From: RUG11247 sp045649485
GTDB taxonomy: Bacteria; Bacillota; Clostridia; Christensenellales; Aristaeellaceae
NCBI GenBank assembly: GCA_045649485.1
Contig: JAZRPZ010000063.1
Span: forward strand, 3,544 to 67,543
Length of the DNA stretch: 64,000 nucleotides
Reading direction: 5' to 3'
Under the pieces are notes generated by a model. The model did no database searches and was not told where the DNA came from. It was given only the letters and a program-made list of their open reading frames with translations. Each line of letters starts with the position of its first letter. Position 1 is the first letter of the stretch. Shown here piece by piece: positions 7,900 through 16,679 of the stretch. The translations under genes were made by a program, and so were the position numbers.

Positions 7900-8343
7900 T
7901 TATTCAACTGTAACGGTGCCGTCGGCTTCTACGGTAACGGTCATATCGTCCTTTACATAATCAAGGAAGTCATCGCCGAGACAGTCGATTACCGGCATGG
8001 TAACATCATCGATCCACACATCGGCAAGCACAGCGCCGGCGGCGGCGAGGGAATCGATATGATTGGCAAACAGCATGCAGGCAGGCTGACGCTTCATGGC
8101 GCAGGCGCAGTAGAGCACCATGCCGCCGGTGGTGGAGCCGATGGTCTGGGGCAGGCACAGCGCCCTGCCCGCAAGGGGCTTGCCCAGCAGCTCGGGATTG
8201 TTCTGGTCATTGCACTTGGCTTCCTTATCACCAAACTGCAGCGCCTTCTGCAGAGACGCCAGCGTATTGAAACCGGAATGGGTCACCACGGCCTTCGCGG
8301 TAACGGTACCGGGAGTAACTACCCTACCCTTGAACTTCTTCAT
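7900..8343 (-). CDS. Aconitase X small (swivel) subunit
   Basis: A 147-aa AcnX swivel-domain protein (the DUF126 family). The family pattern is visible: GRVVTPGTVTAKAVVT, then NNPELLGKPLAGRALCLP, then GSTTGGMVLY, whose serine aligns with the active-site loop, then PACMLFANHIDSLAAAGAVLADVW. In split AcnX enzymes this subunit completes the active site of the large subunit, encoded 6 nt upstream. Known AcnX enzymes dehydrate hydroxy acids such as cis-3-hydroxy-L-proline or mevalonate 5-phosphate. The substrate here cannot be read from the sequence. Confidence 0.88.
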   Translation of the reverse strand: MKKFKGRVVTPGTVTAKAVVTHSGFNTLASLQKALQFGDKEAKCNDQNNPELLGKPLAGRALCLPQTIGSTTGGMVLYCACAMKRQPACMLFANHIDSLAAAGAVLADVWIDDVTMPVIDCLGDDFLDYVKDDMTVTVEADGTVTVE

Positions 8344-8349
8344 ATCCGT

Positions 8350-9621
8350 TTACCTCCTGCCGGTTATCTGAGAAAGTATCTCTTCGTCGGTGTAATAGCG
8401 CGCGGTGGTATAGGTGCGCAGCTTATTGGAGGAAGTGATAACGGGCATCTTGCCGCCCAGGGGATTGTTCATGTACATCAGCGGGCAGATGTAAGAAACG
8501 ATCACGCCGGTAGCCTCGAGGCGCTTTGCGTAGGGAGTCTTGTTGAATTCCTCGATAACGCCGGGGGCGGCAGTGAATACGGTGGGGATAACTACCTTCT
8601 TGTTGCCTGCAGCCTTGAGGGATTCTTCGACCTTTTCGGTCCAGTCCTTCAGCTGTTCAAGGCTCATATGGGGGCATCCCATGAAGCACAGCTTGGGCTT
8701 TGCGTTGGGATCCTTCCAGATGACGGGATAATTATTCTTTACGCGCTCAAGCTCGGCGTCGGTGATGACATATTCCTTCGCATCTTCCCTGATAAGGCTC
8801 TTGCCCTGCTCTACTGCTTCGGGAGTGAGGTTTTCGATATGGTACAGACCGACAGCGCCGTTGGATGCGGTAGCAGCACCGAAGTCCTTCAGATAGGTGC
8901 AGGCAGCATCGGTAAGCTCGGTGCCCAGCCACTTATCAAGACCGACGATATAGGGTACATCTTCCATTACCTTCATACCGATGGCGCTGCCCAGCAGCTG
9001 TGCCTCGGGCTTTTTGGTAGTCTCGATGCGTACCACCCAGCTTGCCTTACGGCCTTCGTCGGTAACAAGACCGTAGTAGGGTACCATGCCCATGATGGAG
9101 CCCATCAGGTCCATAATGCCGGAATTGCGGTTGCAGCGCGCACCCAGTACAGAGTTTGCGTATACAACGGCGGAAGATTCGGCCCAGGAAAGCACCTCGC
9201 CCTTCCGGGGCTTGTTGCCTACTTCGTCCATGTAGCAGGTGCAGGTGAATGCATTCTTATCCATGAGACCCAGCTGCTTCAGCTGTCCCTCATAGAAATC
9301 CTGACGGGAATACATGAACTTATTGAAGATGAGCTTCTGCAGGAAATTGGCAGGTACATTGGGGTCGAGGGGACGGGGATCTACGGAGAACTTCTGTCCG
9401 GAGATAGCGCCCGCATCGATAAGCTTATTCATCAGGTCATAAACGGGGGTGATCATCTTGAGACCGAAGGAGGTAACCAGATGATTGTATTTGGAAGTGA
9501 CAGGCACCATCTTCTCGGCGCCGAATGCGTCACCGAACATGACGAGAGTCTTCATGACCTTTGCCATGGTCTCGCCCTTGGAACCGTTCAGTATCGCTTT
9601 CTGTTCTTCGGTAAGAAACAT
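8350..9621 (-). CDS. Aconitase X large (catalytic) subunit
   Basis: A 423-aa AcnX catalytic subunit (DUF521). Seen: NSVLGARCNRNSGIMDLMGS and MVPYYGLVTDEGRKA (~150-190), LCFMGCPHMSLEQLKDW (~305), and VIPTVFTAAPGVI in the C-terminal half; the GCPH block is a family hallmark. The start is the ATG at 9621 (MFLTEEQK), preceded by AAAGGA at 8 nt. A longer in-frame reading upstream has no ribosome site. Bacterial AcnX of this kind is often a cis-3-hydroxy-L-proline dehydratase, but no proline gene is nearby. The next gene upstream is an enoate reductase-like flavoenzyme, so an unsaturated or hydroxy acid pathway is possible (inference). Confidence 0.88.
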   Translation of the reverse strand: MFLTEEQKAILNGSKGETMAKVMKTLVMFGDAFGAEKMVPVTSKYNHLVTSFGLKMITPVYDLMNKLIDAGAISGQKFSVDPRPLDPNVPANFLQKLIFNKFMYSRQDFYEGQLKQLGLMDKNAFTCTCYMDEVGNKPRKGEVLSWAESSAVVYANSVLGARCNRNSGIMDLMGSIMGMVPYYGLVTDEGRKASWVVRIETTKKPEAQLLGSAIGMKVMEDVPYIVGLDKWLGTELTDAACTYLKDFGAATASNGAVGLYHIENLTPEAVEQGKSLIREDAKEYVITDAELERVKNNYPVIWKDPNAKPKLCFMGCPHMSLEQLKDWTEKVEESLKAAGNKKVVIPTVFTAAPGVIEEFNKTPYAKRLEATGVIVSYICPLMYMNNPLGGKMPVITSSNKLRTYTTARYYTDEEILSQITGRR

Positions 9622-9637
9622 AGGAACAGTCCTTTCG

Positions 9638-9736
9638 TTATATAGCAGGTTGTGGGACATAGTACTGCTGCACAGCATGGATTTTGTCTGACAGCAGATC
9701 AGGCACTTCTTCAAAAGAGTCCGGCAGAGGGTTCAT
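9638..9736 (-). CDS. Possible 32-codon leader ORF before AcnX
   Basis: An ATG at 9736 opens 32 codons (MNPLPDSFEEVPDLLSDK...) that end 16 nt before the AcnX start, inside the leader and directly after structured element copy 3. The composition looks protein-like, but there is no ribosome site before the ATG. It may be a chance ORF, a leader peptide or a remnant of a former AcnX N terminus. Confidence 0.25.
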   Translation of the reverse strand: MNPLPDSFEEVPDLLSDKIHAVQQYYVPQPAI

Positions 9737-9747
9737 AACGCTTTATA

Positions 9748-9893
9748 GGTTTCAAGCCGCCGTCCTGCGCAGAAACCGGAGTCTGCCTTTCGATTAAACA
9801 GAAACGAAGCAAGAGCATATAGTGCCTCCTTCCGGGCACTGTATGCGGCATACCAAGCGCGACAGCAGTTACCTGCAGGCGCTTGCCTGCTTA
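9748..9893 (-). repeat. Structured stop-codon-linked element, copy 3
   Basis: 146 nt on the minus strand, starting at the TAA stop of the flavin oxidoreductase gene. It has GCAGGC-AAGC-GCCTGC, then ACTGCTGTCGCGC. A 12-bp central hairpin follows (GCATACAGTGCC at 9846-9835 pairs with GGCACTATATGC at 9826-9815, one mismatch). It closes with GGTTTC ... GGCGGCTTGAAACC. The layout and spacing match the copies at 33133 and 51776, with a different but still paired central stem. See findings. Confidence 0.85.
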
Positions 9894-11951
9894 GAGCTTC
9901 ATGCAGACATCCCATGCCTGCCAGATGACGGTGCGCAGATTGCCGACCTTGTTTGCATCGCCGATGACGTGCACGTTACGTCCCTTTGGAGCAACCGGTG
10001 CAGGCTTGTAGCCCACAGAGAAGATAACGCTGTCTGCCGCGATATCAAATGTCTTGCCGGACTTATCCTTTACGGTAACGCTGTTTTCGCGAATCTCGGT
10101 AACGCCAGTCTCAAGATGCACGGGTACCTTGTATGCATTGAAGAAATCGCGCAGATAGCTGGTGTTTGCAAGACAGATCTTGTCGGAAACGATCAGGTCC
10201 TGCTGCATCTCCACAATGGTAGGCTTCTTACCCTGCAGATAGAGATCATATGCGATCTCGCAGCCGGTCAGACCGCCGCCGATAACTACGACCTTTTCGC
10301 CTACGGGCTTGTTGCCGAGGAGATAATCCACAGCCTGAATGCCCAGCTCATTGCCCTTTACGGGAATGCGGTTTGCCTTTGCGCCGGTGGCAACAACGAT
10401 CTCGTCAGCATTCAGGGAAGCAATATCCTTCACTTCGGTATTCAGCTTCACCTCAACGGGCCAGCGCTTTATCTCGCGCTGATACCATGCGATAAGGTCG
10501 CGGTCCTTCTCCTTGAAGGAAGGCGCTGCGGCTGCGATGAACACGCCGCCCAGCTTATCGGACTTCTCGTACAGGGTTACCTTATGACCGCGCTTGGCGC
10601 AGACGATGGCAGCTTCCATGCCGCCGATACCGCCGCCGATAACCGCGATATTCTTTATCTTCTTTGCGGGCTTGATGCCGTACTTATCGGACTGCATTAC
10701 AGTGGGGTCAAGTGCGCAGCGGCCGATATGGCTTGCATCATAGATGGACTGAGCATTGGCAACGCCCTTGTAATGCGCCATATTGAAGCAGGCGTTGTGG
10801 CAGCAGATGCAGGGACGGATATCCTCCATGCGGTCTTCGATCAGCTTGGTTATCCACTGATCATCCGCAAGGAACTGACGGGCAATGCCCATAGCATCGA
10901 TGCGTCCCTCGGCAATTGCCTGTGCACCCACCTCGGGCTCCATACGGCCGGCGCAGACAACGGGAATATCGACAAACTTCTTGATATGAGCAACGTCCTC
11001 AAGATTGCAGTTCAGGGGCATATACATCGGGGGATGTGCCCAGTACCAGGAATCGTAGGTGCCGTTATCGGCATTCAGCATATCGTAGCCGGCATCCTGC
11101 AGGTACTTTGCTGCCTTTTCGCTCTCCGCCATATCGCGGCCGATCTCAGTGTATTCCTCGCCGGGCACTGCGCCAACACAGAAATCCTTAACCTTGGATT
11201 CTACGGAATAGCGCAGGGAAACGGGATAATCCTTGCCGCAGGATGCCTTTATCGCCTTGACGATATCGGTAGCGAAGCGGTAACGGTTTTCAAAGGAACC
11301 GCCGTACTCGTCGGTGCGGTGATTGGTATACTTATGGGTAAACTGATCAAGCAGATAGCCTTCATGTACTGCATGTACCTCAACGCCGTCAACGCCTGCT
11401 TCCTTGCAGAGCTTGGCGGTCTTGGCAAATGCATCGACTATCTCGTTTATCTCCTTTACGGTGATTGCGCGGGTAGTCACCTTATCGCTCCAGCGGCTGG
11501 GCAGCGGGCTGGGGCTGGCGGACTGATAAGGGATATTGATAATGGGCTTGATGATATCGCGCACAACGGGCATATTGTGCAGCATTACCAAAGGAGTGGG
11601 GATCGCCCAGGAGCGGCCCATACCGGCGGTGATCTGAACAAACAGCTTTGCGCCGTACTTATGTATCTCCTTCATGAATTCCTTGAGTTCCACGAACATC
11701 TTCTTGTTCTGATAGAGCCACTGATTCATGAAAGTGCTCTTGATGGGGGCGATGCCGGGGATAATGAGACCGACGTTGTTCTTCGCCTTCTCAATGAAGA
11801 ACTTGGCGGCTTCCTTATCGAAATGATTACCGGTGTGTTCCATCCAGCCGAACAGAGAAGTACCTCCCATGGGGCACATTACAATTCTGTTCTTTATCTC
11901 CACATTACCTATCTTCCAGGGTGTAAAAAGCGCTTCGTACTTAGGATCCAT
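9891..11951 (-). CDS. Enoate reductase-like NADH:flavin oxidoreductase (OYE family, Fe-S, FAD)
   Basis: A 686-aa three-part flavoenzyme like 2-enoate reductase, 2,4-dienoyl-CoA reductase or the bile-acid enzymes BaiCD/BaiH. The N-terminal FMN TIM barrel (~1-370) includes HAVHEGYLLDQF and DEYGGSFENRYRF. The [4Fe-4S] cysteines are CxxCxxxC at about 381-388 plus C412 (GRCALDP). The FAD/NADH Rossmann motifs are GGGIGG (~439) and GGGLTG (~558). The start is the ATG at 11951, because AAAGGG lies at the right distance; an ATG 9 nt earlier is too close. The substrate is unknown. The stop codon coincides with the first base of a structured repeat. Confidence 0.9.
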   Translation of the reverse strand: MDPKYEALFTPWKIGNVEIKNRIVMCPMGGTSLFGWMEHTGNHFDKEAAKFFIEKAKNNVGLIIPGIAPIKSTFMNQWLYQNKKMFVELKEFMKEIHKYGAKLFVQITAGMGRSWAIPTPLVMLHNMPVVRDIIKPIINIPYQSASPSPLPSRWSDKVTTRAITVKEINEIVDAFAKTAKLCKEAGVDGVEVHAVHEGYLLDQFTHKYTNHRTDEYGGSFENRYRFATDIVKAIKASCGKDYPVSLRYSVESKVKDFCVGAVPGEEYTEIGRDMAESEKAAKYLQDAGYDMLNADNGTYDSWYWAHPPMYMPLNCNLEDVAHIKKFVDIPVVCAGRMEPEVGAQAIAEGRIDAMGIARQFLADDQWITKLIEDRMEDIRPCICCHNACFNMAHYKGVANAQSIYDASHIGRCALDPTVMQSDKYGIKPAKKIKNIAVIGGGIGGMEAAIVCAKRGHKVTLYEKSDKLGGVFIAAAAPSFKEKDRDLIAWYQREIKRWPVEVKLNTEVKDIASLNADEIVVATGAKANRIPVKGNELGIQAVDYLLGNKPVGEKVVVIGGGLTGCEIAYDLYLQGKKPTIVEMQQDLIVSDKICLANTSYLRDFFNAYKVPVHLETGVTEIRENSVTVKDKSGKTFDIAADSVIFSVGYKPAPVAPKGRNVHVIGDANKVGNLRTVIWQAWDVCMKL

Positions 11952-12002
11952 ATCGATCATCCCTTTTTCGTTCTTGAAAAACGCACAGTATGCGTTCATT
12001 AT

Positions 12003-12032
12003 ATTTTAGCAAATGCAAACACAGCATGTCAA
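12003..12032 (-). promoter_or_regulatory. Promoter of the flavin oxidoreductase gene
   Basis: Minus-strand TTGACA (12027-12032) and TAAAAT (12003-12008), 18-nt spacer, about 50 nt upstream of the chosen start. Confidence 0.6.
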
Positions 12033-12069
12033 GACAAATTCGTTGCATAATCAACATCTCAGAATGATA

Positions 12070-12098
12070 TTGAAATCATGCGCAATTACTGCTATACT
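12070..12098 (+). promoter_or_regulatory. Promoter of the UroD-like/Sel1 unit
   Basis: TTGAAA (12070-12075) and TATACT (12093-12098), 17-nt spacer, divergent from the oxidoreductase promoter. Confidence 0.65.
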
Positions 12099-12137
12099 TA
12101 ACCCAACCATATATGCATATTATGAGGGAGTGTTTTT

Positions 12138-13367
12138 ATGCTGAACCGCAATGATATAGAGATACTGAAGTCCCTTGCACGCGAATACGCCGAGATAGCA
12201 TCCCTGCCCATCCAGTCCGAAAAGCGCCGCCTGTGGATAAAGCTGAATTCCATAGAGATGGAACGTCCCATGGTGCTCATCGATCAGATCCCGTGGAACG
12301 AGATGGATATCGACGGCTTCCTCGCCCTCAGGATAGAAGACCCCTACTGGCGCAGAGTAGAATGCGATCTGCGTCAGACCATATATAAGTGGAAGTATAT
12401 GCCTGCCGATATGGTCATCAATCCCTATATCTGTCTCCCCCGCCCCATCAACAACACCGGCTGGGGAATCAACAGCAAGACCGATGGCCACATAATCCAG
12501 GAAGAGGGTGCCACCGCATCCAGCCGCCATTATGTAAACCAGTTTGAAGAAGAAGAGGATGTCGAAAAGATAAAGATGCCCGTCATCACTCTGGATGAGG
12601 CGCGCGAGGCTGAGATAATCGCCGAAGCAAAATCCATATTTGACGGCATCATCGAATTCCGCATGACCGGCAACACCCTGCATCTGGGCGTATGGGACAG
12701 CATCGCACAGTGGATGGGCGTTGAAAACTGCTACATCGAACTCATGGACAGGCCCGAAATGATGCACGCCATAATGGAAAAGCTGACCCTCGGCTGCATC
12801 TCCATGACCGAACAGATGAACAAGCTGCAGCTGTTTGACATCAATTCCAACATATGCCATTGCTCTCAGACATATCTGAAGGATATGCCCAAGGAAGGCG
12901 ACCTCGCCGTTTCCGGCAACGCATGGGCATTCGGTCTGGCGCAGCTGTTCACTTCCGTATCCCCCGCCATCACCGAGGAATTCGAACTGCCCTACATGAA
13001 GCGCATATTCCCCTACTTCGGCGCCATCTACTACGGCTGCTGCGACAGGCTGGATGACCGCATGGACATCATCGCAAAGCTGCCCAAGATCCGCAAGCTT
13101 TCCTGCAGCCCCTGGAGCAACCGCGAGCCCTTCGCAGAAAAGATGCCCGAATACTGCGTAATGAGCAACAAGCCCAATCCCGCATTCCTGGCAAGCGGCA
13201 AGCTGAATGAAGATATTGTCCGCAATGATATCCGCCGCACAATCGCCGCAGCAAAGGAATACGGCCGCAGCCTGGAACTCATCCTCAAGGACATCAGCAC
13301 CGTAAACCACAACCCCGAATGCCTCTGGCGCTGGCAGGAGATAGCCATGGAAGAGGTAATGAGATAA
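12138..13367 (+). CDS. UroD-family (uroporphyrinogen decarboxylase-like) protein
   Basis: A 409-aa protein whose C-terminal two thirds look like the UroD/MtaA TIM barrel: MTGNTLHLGVWDSIAQWMG, then NAWAFGLAQLFTSVSPAITEEFELPYM, then SCSPWSNREPFAEKM. In anaerobes many UroD-like proteins are not haem enzymes but corrinoid-linked methyltransferases or of unknown role. No haem or corrinoid-protein gene is nearby, so no reaction is assigned. GAGGGAG lies upstream of the ATG. It probably shares a transcript with the Sel1 gene 27 nt downstream. Confidence 0.75.
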   Translation: MLNRNDIEILKSLAREYAEIASLPIQSEKRRLWIKLNSIEMERPMVLIDQIPWNEMDIDGFLALRIEDPYWRRVECDLRQTIYKWKYMPADMVINPYICLPRPINNTGWGINSKTDGHIIQEEGATASSRHYVNQFEEEEDVEKIKMPVITLDEAREAEIIAEAKSIFDGIIEFRMTGNTLHLGVWDSIAQWMGVENCYIELMDRPEMMHAIMEKLTLGCISMTEQMNKLQLFDINSNICHCSQTYLKDMPKEGDLAVSGNAWAFGLAQLFTSVSPAITEEFELPYMKRIFPYFGAIYYGCCDRLDDRMDIIAKLPKIRKLSCSPWSNREPFAEKMPEYCVMSNKPNPAFLASGKLNEDIVRNDIRRTIAAAKEYGRSLELILKDISTVNHNPECLWRWQEIAMEEVMR

Positions 13368-13394
13368 GACAGTGTATCCGGAGGTCCCTCAGAT

Positions 13395-14237
13395 ATGATA
13401 GCCAATCTTCTTCAGCCTTACTGGTCGTTTCTGCTTGACAAATTAGGCATCGCAGGTGTGTTCGTAGGTCTTGTCGGTCTGGCACTTGGCGCGGCGATCG
13501 CAATAGCACTGGTGCTGCTGGTGCTGTCATCGCCGGTACTTATAAAAAAGCGCATTAAAAGACACAAGAGGAAAAAGCTGCGCAGCAATTGTATTGAAGA
13601 ACTCAATGCAGCCAAGACGCGCGGTGACAATGCTGCCATTCTGGCAGCTGCCAAAAAGCTTGAGACCGTTGCCGAAAAGAGCGACTATTACGAACTGGGA
13701 TGCATATTCGTAAAGGCTGCCGATGAAAAATACCGCAGTAAAGGCATCGGCTACCTGCGTACGCTGGCCAAGGAAAACGATTCCGGCGCACAGTACGAAA
13801 TGGTAAAGCTGTTGCTGGATGGCACAGAAGGCGAAACGCCCACTGAGGGCATCCATTACCTGCGCATACTTGCCAAAGCAAAGTATAAGGACGCCGCAGA
13901 TATCCTGAACGACATGGTAAGCCGCCAGAATTCTGAGATTGAGATGGCACACAAGGCACTTATGCTGTATCTTTATGACACAGCATTTGAGCGCTATTTA
14001 CCCCTTGCCAAGTGGGGCAATACCACTGCTCAGATGATTATAGGCCATATGACATCCGACGGCATGGGTACATCCGCAGATGATGAAAAGGCCCTCTTCT
14101 GGTACATGCAGGCTGCAAATCAGGGCGACCCGGAAGCCTATAAAAGCATCGCGGAACTGTACGAAAAAAAGCAGATGTATGCAGAAGCACAGCAATGGCT
14201 CAAAAAGGGCGCCGACAACAAAAAAAAGCGTACATAA
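13395..14237 (+). CDS. Membrane-anchored Sel1-repeat protein (C terminus probably lost)
   Basis: 280 aa with a transmembrane segment at ~18-45, a very basic stretch (KKRIKRHKRKK), then Sel1/TPR-like helical repeats, for example EKALFWYMQAANQGDPEAYKSIAELYEKKQ and AEAQQWLKKGADNKKK. Such repeats usually mediate protein contacts. GGAGG is 10 nt before the ATG. The reading frame stops right after a run of eight or nine A at 14212-14221, and recognisable Sel1 sequence continues downstream in another frame. This suggests a frameshift truncation, real or from assembly. Confidence 0.8.
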   Translation: MIANLLQPYWSFLLDKLGIAGVFVGLVGLALGAAIAIALVLLVLSSPVLIKKRIKRHKRKKLRSNCIEELNAAKTRGDNAAILAAAKKLETVAEKSDYYELGCIFVKAADEKYRSKGIGYLRTLAKENDSGAQYEMVKLLLDGTEGETPTEGIHYLRILAKAKYKDAADILNDMVSRQNSEIEMAHKALMLYLYDTAFERYLPLAKWGNTTAQMIIGHMTSDGMGTSADDEKALFWYMQAANQGDPEAYKSIAELYEKKQMYAEAQQWLKKGADNKKKRT

Positions 14238-14534
14238 CTTAAGCCCGGAATTTATTATTGCTGCGGATACGGCGCAGCCAAAGATCTGTCACCAGCATAA
14301 TTTTACCTTAAGAAGGCAGCCGATGCCGGTGACACCGGCGCATATCCGTTTCTGAGTGCGATATCTCGCGATATGTATGCAGCCAAACCGTCGGCGAATT
14401 ACCAAAGGTATGATTCGGCTATAGACTACCTTAATAAAGCCATGCAAAACGCATCGTCCGATGAAAAGCCGGCCATTAAAAACTCACTCGACACTGCCTG
14501 CAAACTCAGACTCATGCGTGACAAAAAGTTATGA
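14238..14534 (+). pseudogene. Decayed 3' part of the Sel1-repeat gene
   Basis: Downstream of the Sel1 stop, one frame reads GYGAAKDLSPA, a TAA, then FYLKKAADAGDTGAYPFLSA..., ending ...KNSLDTACKLRLMRDKKL and TGA at 14534. This is a Sel1 repeat plus a C-terminal tail interrupted by at least one frameshift and one nonsense codon. A strong terminator follows directly, as expected for the original gene end. Confidence 0.6.
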
Positions 14535-14543
14535 ATCCCCGCA

Positions 14544-14586
14544 AAAAAGCCGTACCGGTCAAATTGACCGGTACGGCTTTTTATTT
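14544..14586 (+). terminator. Terminator after the Sel1 locus
   Basis: A near-perfect palindrome, AAAAAGCCGTACCGGTCAA with TTGACCGGTACGGCTTTTT. The 14587-14715 interval after it shows no gene. Confidence 0.88.
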
Positions 14587-14715
14587 TCATACATATACTG
14601 CCGTGATATCGGAAGCTGTATCAGCAACTGTTCTTACCACCGCAATAGCTCATCACAGGATACGATCAAATCAACATACCGCAATCATACACGGTTTAGG
14701 AACCGGGTATAAACA

Positions 14716-16152
14716 TCATTCAAAATACTGCACGGTAACGCTGACCAGCTTTCCGTTTTCGGAGGCTTCATCGAACATCAGCGTCATCATGCAGCCCTGC
14801 TCGGGGTAGCCGTATGCCACGGCATAGCCGTCATACTGCTCGATTTCGCCAAGAGATTCCCAATAAAGCTGCTGCACCTGTGCCCACGTCATACCGGTTA
14901 AAAGTTCCCTTGTCACAGGCAGATACCGGTCGCCGTAGAGGTCCGTCACCCTCATGCAGTAAGGGTATGCGCCCGGCTCATCCGGCTGAGTATAATACTC
15001 AAAAGTCACATTGCCGCCGGCATAGATACCGTTCAAAAACCATATACCGGGGTAATCCACAGAATCGTACCACGTCATATCCGAAAGCGCGAAATATATC
15101 TCCATATATTCCATGCCCATCATGGATATAAGTCCCTCGGACGCTATAATGTTGACGGAAGCGGAAGCTTCCGCATAGCCCAGAAATGCGCCGTCATAGC
15201 TCATATCCGCAGCGGGTACGAATGCGGAGGACATAGAACTGTACACAAACAGCGAATTACCCGTGGATATTATGTCTCCAAGCTGCCTTGCATAATCATC
15301 GATCAGGAATTCTGCTATCATGCCGTTGGCATCAACGCAGCCGGGCTCATCACTTGAAAGCCACAGATTGCGCAGATACACCTTCTCACCGGTCTCCGTG
15401 AGCCTGAATTCGGTGAAATACAGCTTACCGATACCCTGCCACAATTCGTCGCACTCCTCAAGCAGCGCATAGCCGCCGTCCGGCTGAGGGATAAGATACA
15501 GGCCGCATATACCGCCGTGGGACATGGGCATGAAATTATCGTATATCACCACAACCTCGCCGTTTGCATTGACCGTAAGCACCGTTGCCGCAACGAAATC
15601 ACCCGGTATATTCAGGATTATCATCTCGTCAAGTCTGTCTCCGGTTACATCTGCAAGCAGTACAGGTCTGCCGCCCGCCAGATGCGCATCGTAATGGTTC
15701 ATATAAACAGTCCTGCGGTCATCTCCGGCAGACGTATTTACAGAACCTCCCTCTGCTTCCGCAGAAGCATCTTCCACAAACATGAACCACTCAATGGCGC
15801 TGATCGGATATGCATCATATTCGTTCACATGCGCATATACGGTAAGTGTATAGGATCTGTTCTTCTCAAAATCGTCCGCATAAAGTGTGAGCGAATTCGC
15901 ATCTGTCATTGCAGGTTCGGTGTAGCCCGCCACATCAAAGCCGTGGATATCCTGCACTACATAGGTGTAGCCGTACACATTGCCGTCGGCAAACCATTCG
16001 AATGAGGCTTCGCCACGCAGTATGTAGCCGCCTTCAGTTACGTCATAATCGGCTGCAGGCTGTATATAAACATAGCTTGCGTCAAACTCCGCAAAGCAGA
16101 CGCCTGCACACAGCATGCACAGTGCAAGCAGCATCGAGAAAAGCTTCTTCAT
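14716..16152 (-). CDS. Secreted protein of unknown function
   Basis: 478 aa with a clear signal peptide (MKKLFSMLLALCMLCAGVCFAE). The N-terminal ~110 residues look like a beta-sandwich module (EGGYILRGEASFEWFADG). Near residue 165, LLADVTGDRLDEMIIL resembles an FG-GAP/VCBS-type calcium-loop motif. The rest is acidic and aromatic-rich, with no recognised domain. It is exported, possibly cell-surface. Its neighbours (a GNAT upstream and a terminator beyond the 3' end) give no functional hint. Confidence 0.8.
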   Translation of the reverse strand: MKKLFSMLLALCMLCAGVCFAEFDASYVYIQPAADYDVTEGGYILRGEASFEWFADGNVYGYTYVVQDIHGFDVAGYTEPAMTDANSLTLYADDFEKNRSYTLTVYAHVNEYDAYPISAIEWFMFVEDASAEAEGGSVNTSAGDDRRTVYMNHYDAHLAGGRPVLLADVTGDRLDEMIILNIPGDFVAATVLTVNANGEVVVIYDNFMPMSHGGICGLYLIPQPDGGYALLEECDELWQGIGKLYFTEFRLTETGEKVYLRNLWLSSDEPGCVDANGMIAEFLIDDYARQLGDIISTGNSLFVYSSMSSAFVPAADMSYDGAFLGYAEASASVNIIASEGLISMMGMEYMEIYFALSDMTWYDSVDYPGIWFLNGIYAGGNVTFEYYTQPDEPGAYPYCMRVTDLYGDRYLPVTRELLTGMTWAQVQQLYWESLGEIEQYDGYAVAYGYPEQGCMMTLMFDEASENGKLVSVTVQYFE

Positions 16153-16167
16153 ACTATCATCCTTCCG

Positions 16168-16608
16168 TCATGTCATTTCGAGGGTCATCTTAATGTGAGG
16201 GATACCGTCCTCCAGAAATTCTTCCGATGTCTGCCGGAACCCCTGCTTCTCATAAAGACTGCGGGCATACACCTGCGCTTCAAGGCTTATACTGTCCGCT
16301 CCGAACTTCTCCCGCGCCACGCGTATGCCTTCGCGCAGCAGCTGCGAGGCAAGCCCCGCACGACGCTTTATCGAGACCACGCGCCCTATGGCTGCATCTT
16401 CGAAGCTTACTCCCTTGTCCAGCACGCGCAGGCAGGCCTGTATACCCTCGTCATCTTTCAGATAAAGATGATACGCACCCAGGTCCTTTCCGTCAACGTC
16501 CTGATAAACACAGTCCTGTTCTACCACAAACACCTGCGAACGTATGCGCAGTATCTCGTGCAGTTCGAATGCAGTCAGTTCATTAAAATGCTTTATTACA
16601 AGTTCCAT
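16168..16608 (-). CDS. GNAT acetyltransferase, ElaA-like
   Basis: 146 aa resembling ElaA-type GNAT proteins: ELTAFELHEILRIRSQVFVVEQDCVYQDVDGKD at the start, GRVVSIKRRAGLASQLLREGI for acetyl-CoA binding, and LYEKQGFRQTSEEFLEDGIPHIKM at the end. The usual R/Q-GxG-G/A loop is relaxed to RRAGLA. The ATG at 16608 is preferred because GGTGAT precedes it; the ATG 27 nt upstream has no ribosome site. The acceptor substrate is unknown. Confidence 0.85.
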   Translation of the reverse strand: MELVIKHFNELTAFELHEILRIRSQVFVVEQDCVYQDVDGKDLGAYHLYLKDDEGIQACLRVLDKGVSFEDAAIGRVVSIKRRAGLASQLLREGIRVAREKFGADSISLEAQVYARSLYEKQGFRQTSEEFLEDGIPHIKMTLEMT

Positions 16609-16634
16609 CAGATCACCATTGAAAAAATTATTCA

Positions 16635-16665
16635 TGACCCGGACATCTGCATGACGTCCGGGTCA
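16635..16665 (-). terminator. Terminator after the aminotransferase gene
   Basis: Stem TGACCCGGAC/GTCCGGGTCA followed, on the minus strand, by a T-rich stretch, in the gap between the aminotransferase and the GNAT gene. Confidence 0.7.
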
Positions 16666-16679
16666 AATTCATATTCGGT

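Noticed and set aside
9733..9915. 60-codon minus-strand ORF overlapping element copy 3 and the oxidoreductase stop
   Set aside because: It runs through the structured element in a frame with no ribosome site or similarity.
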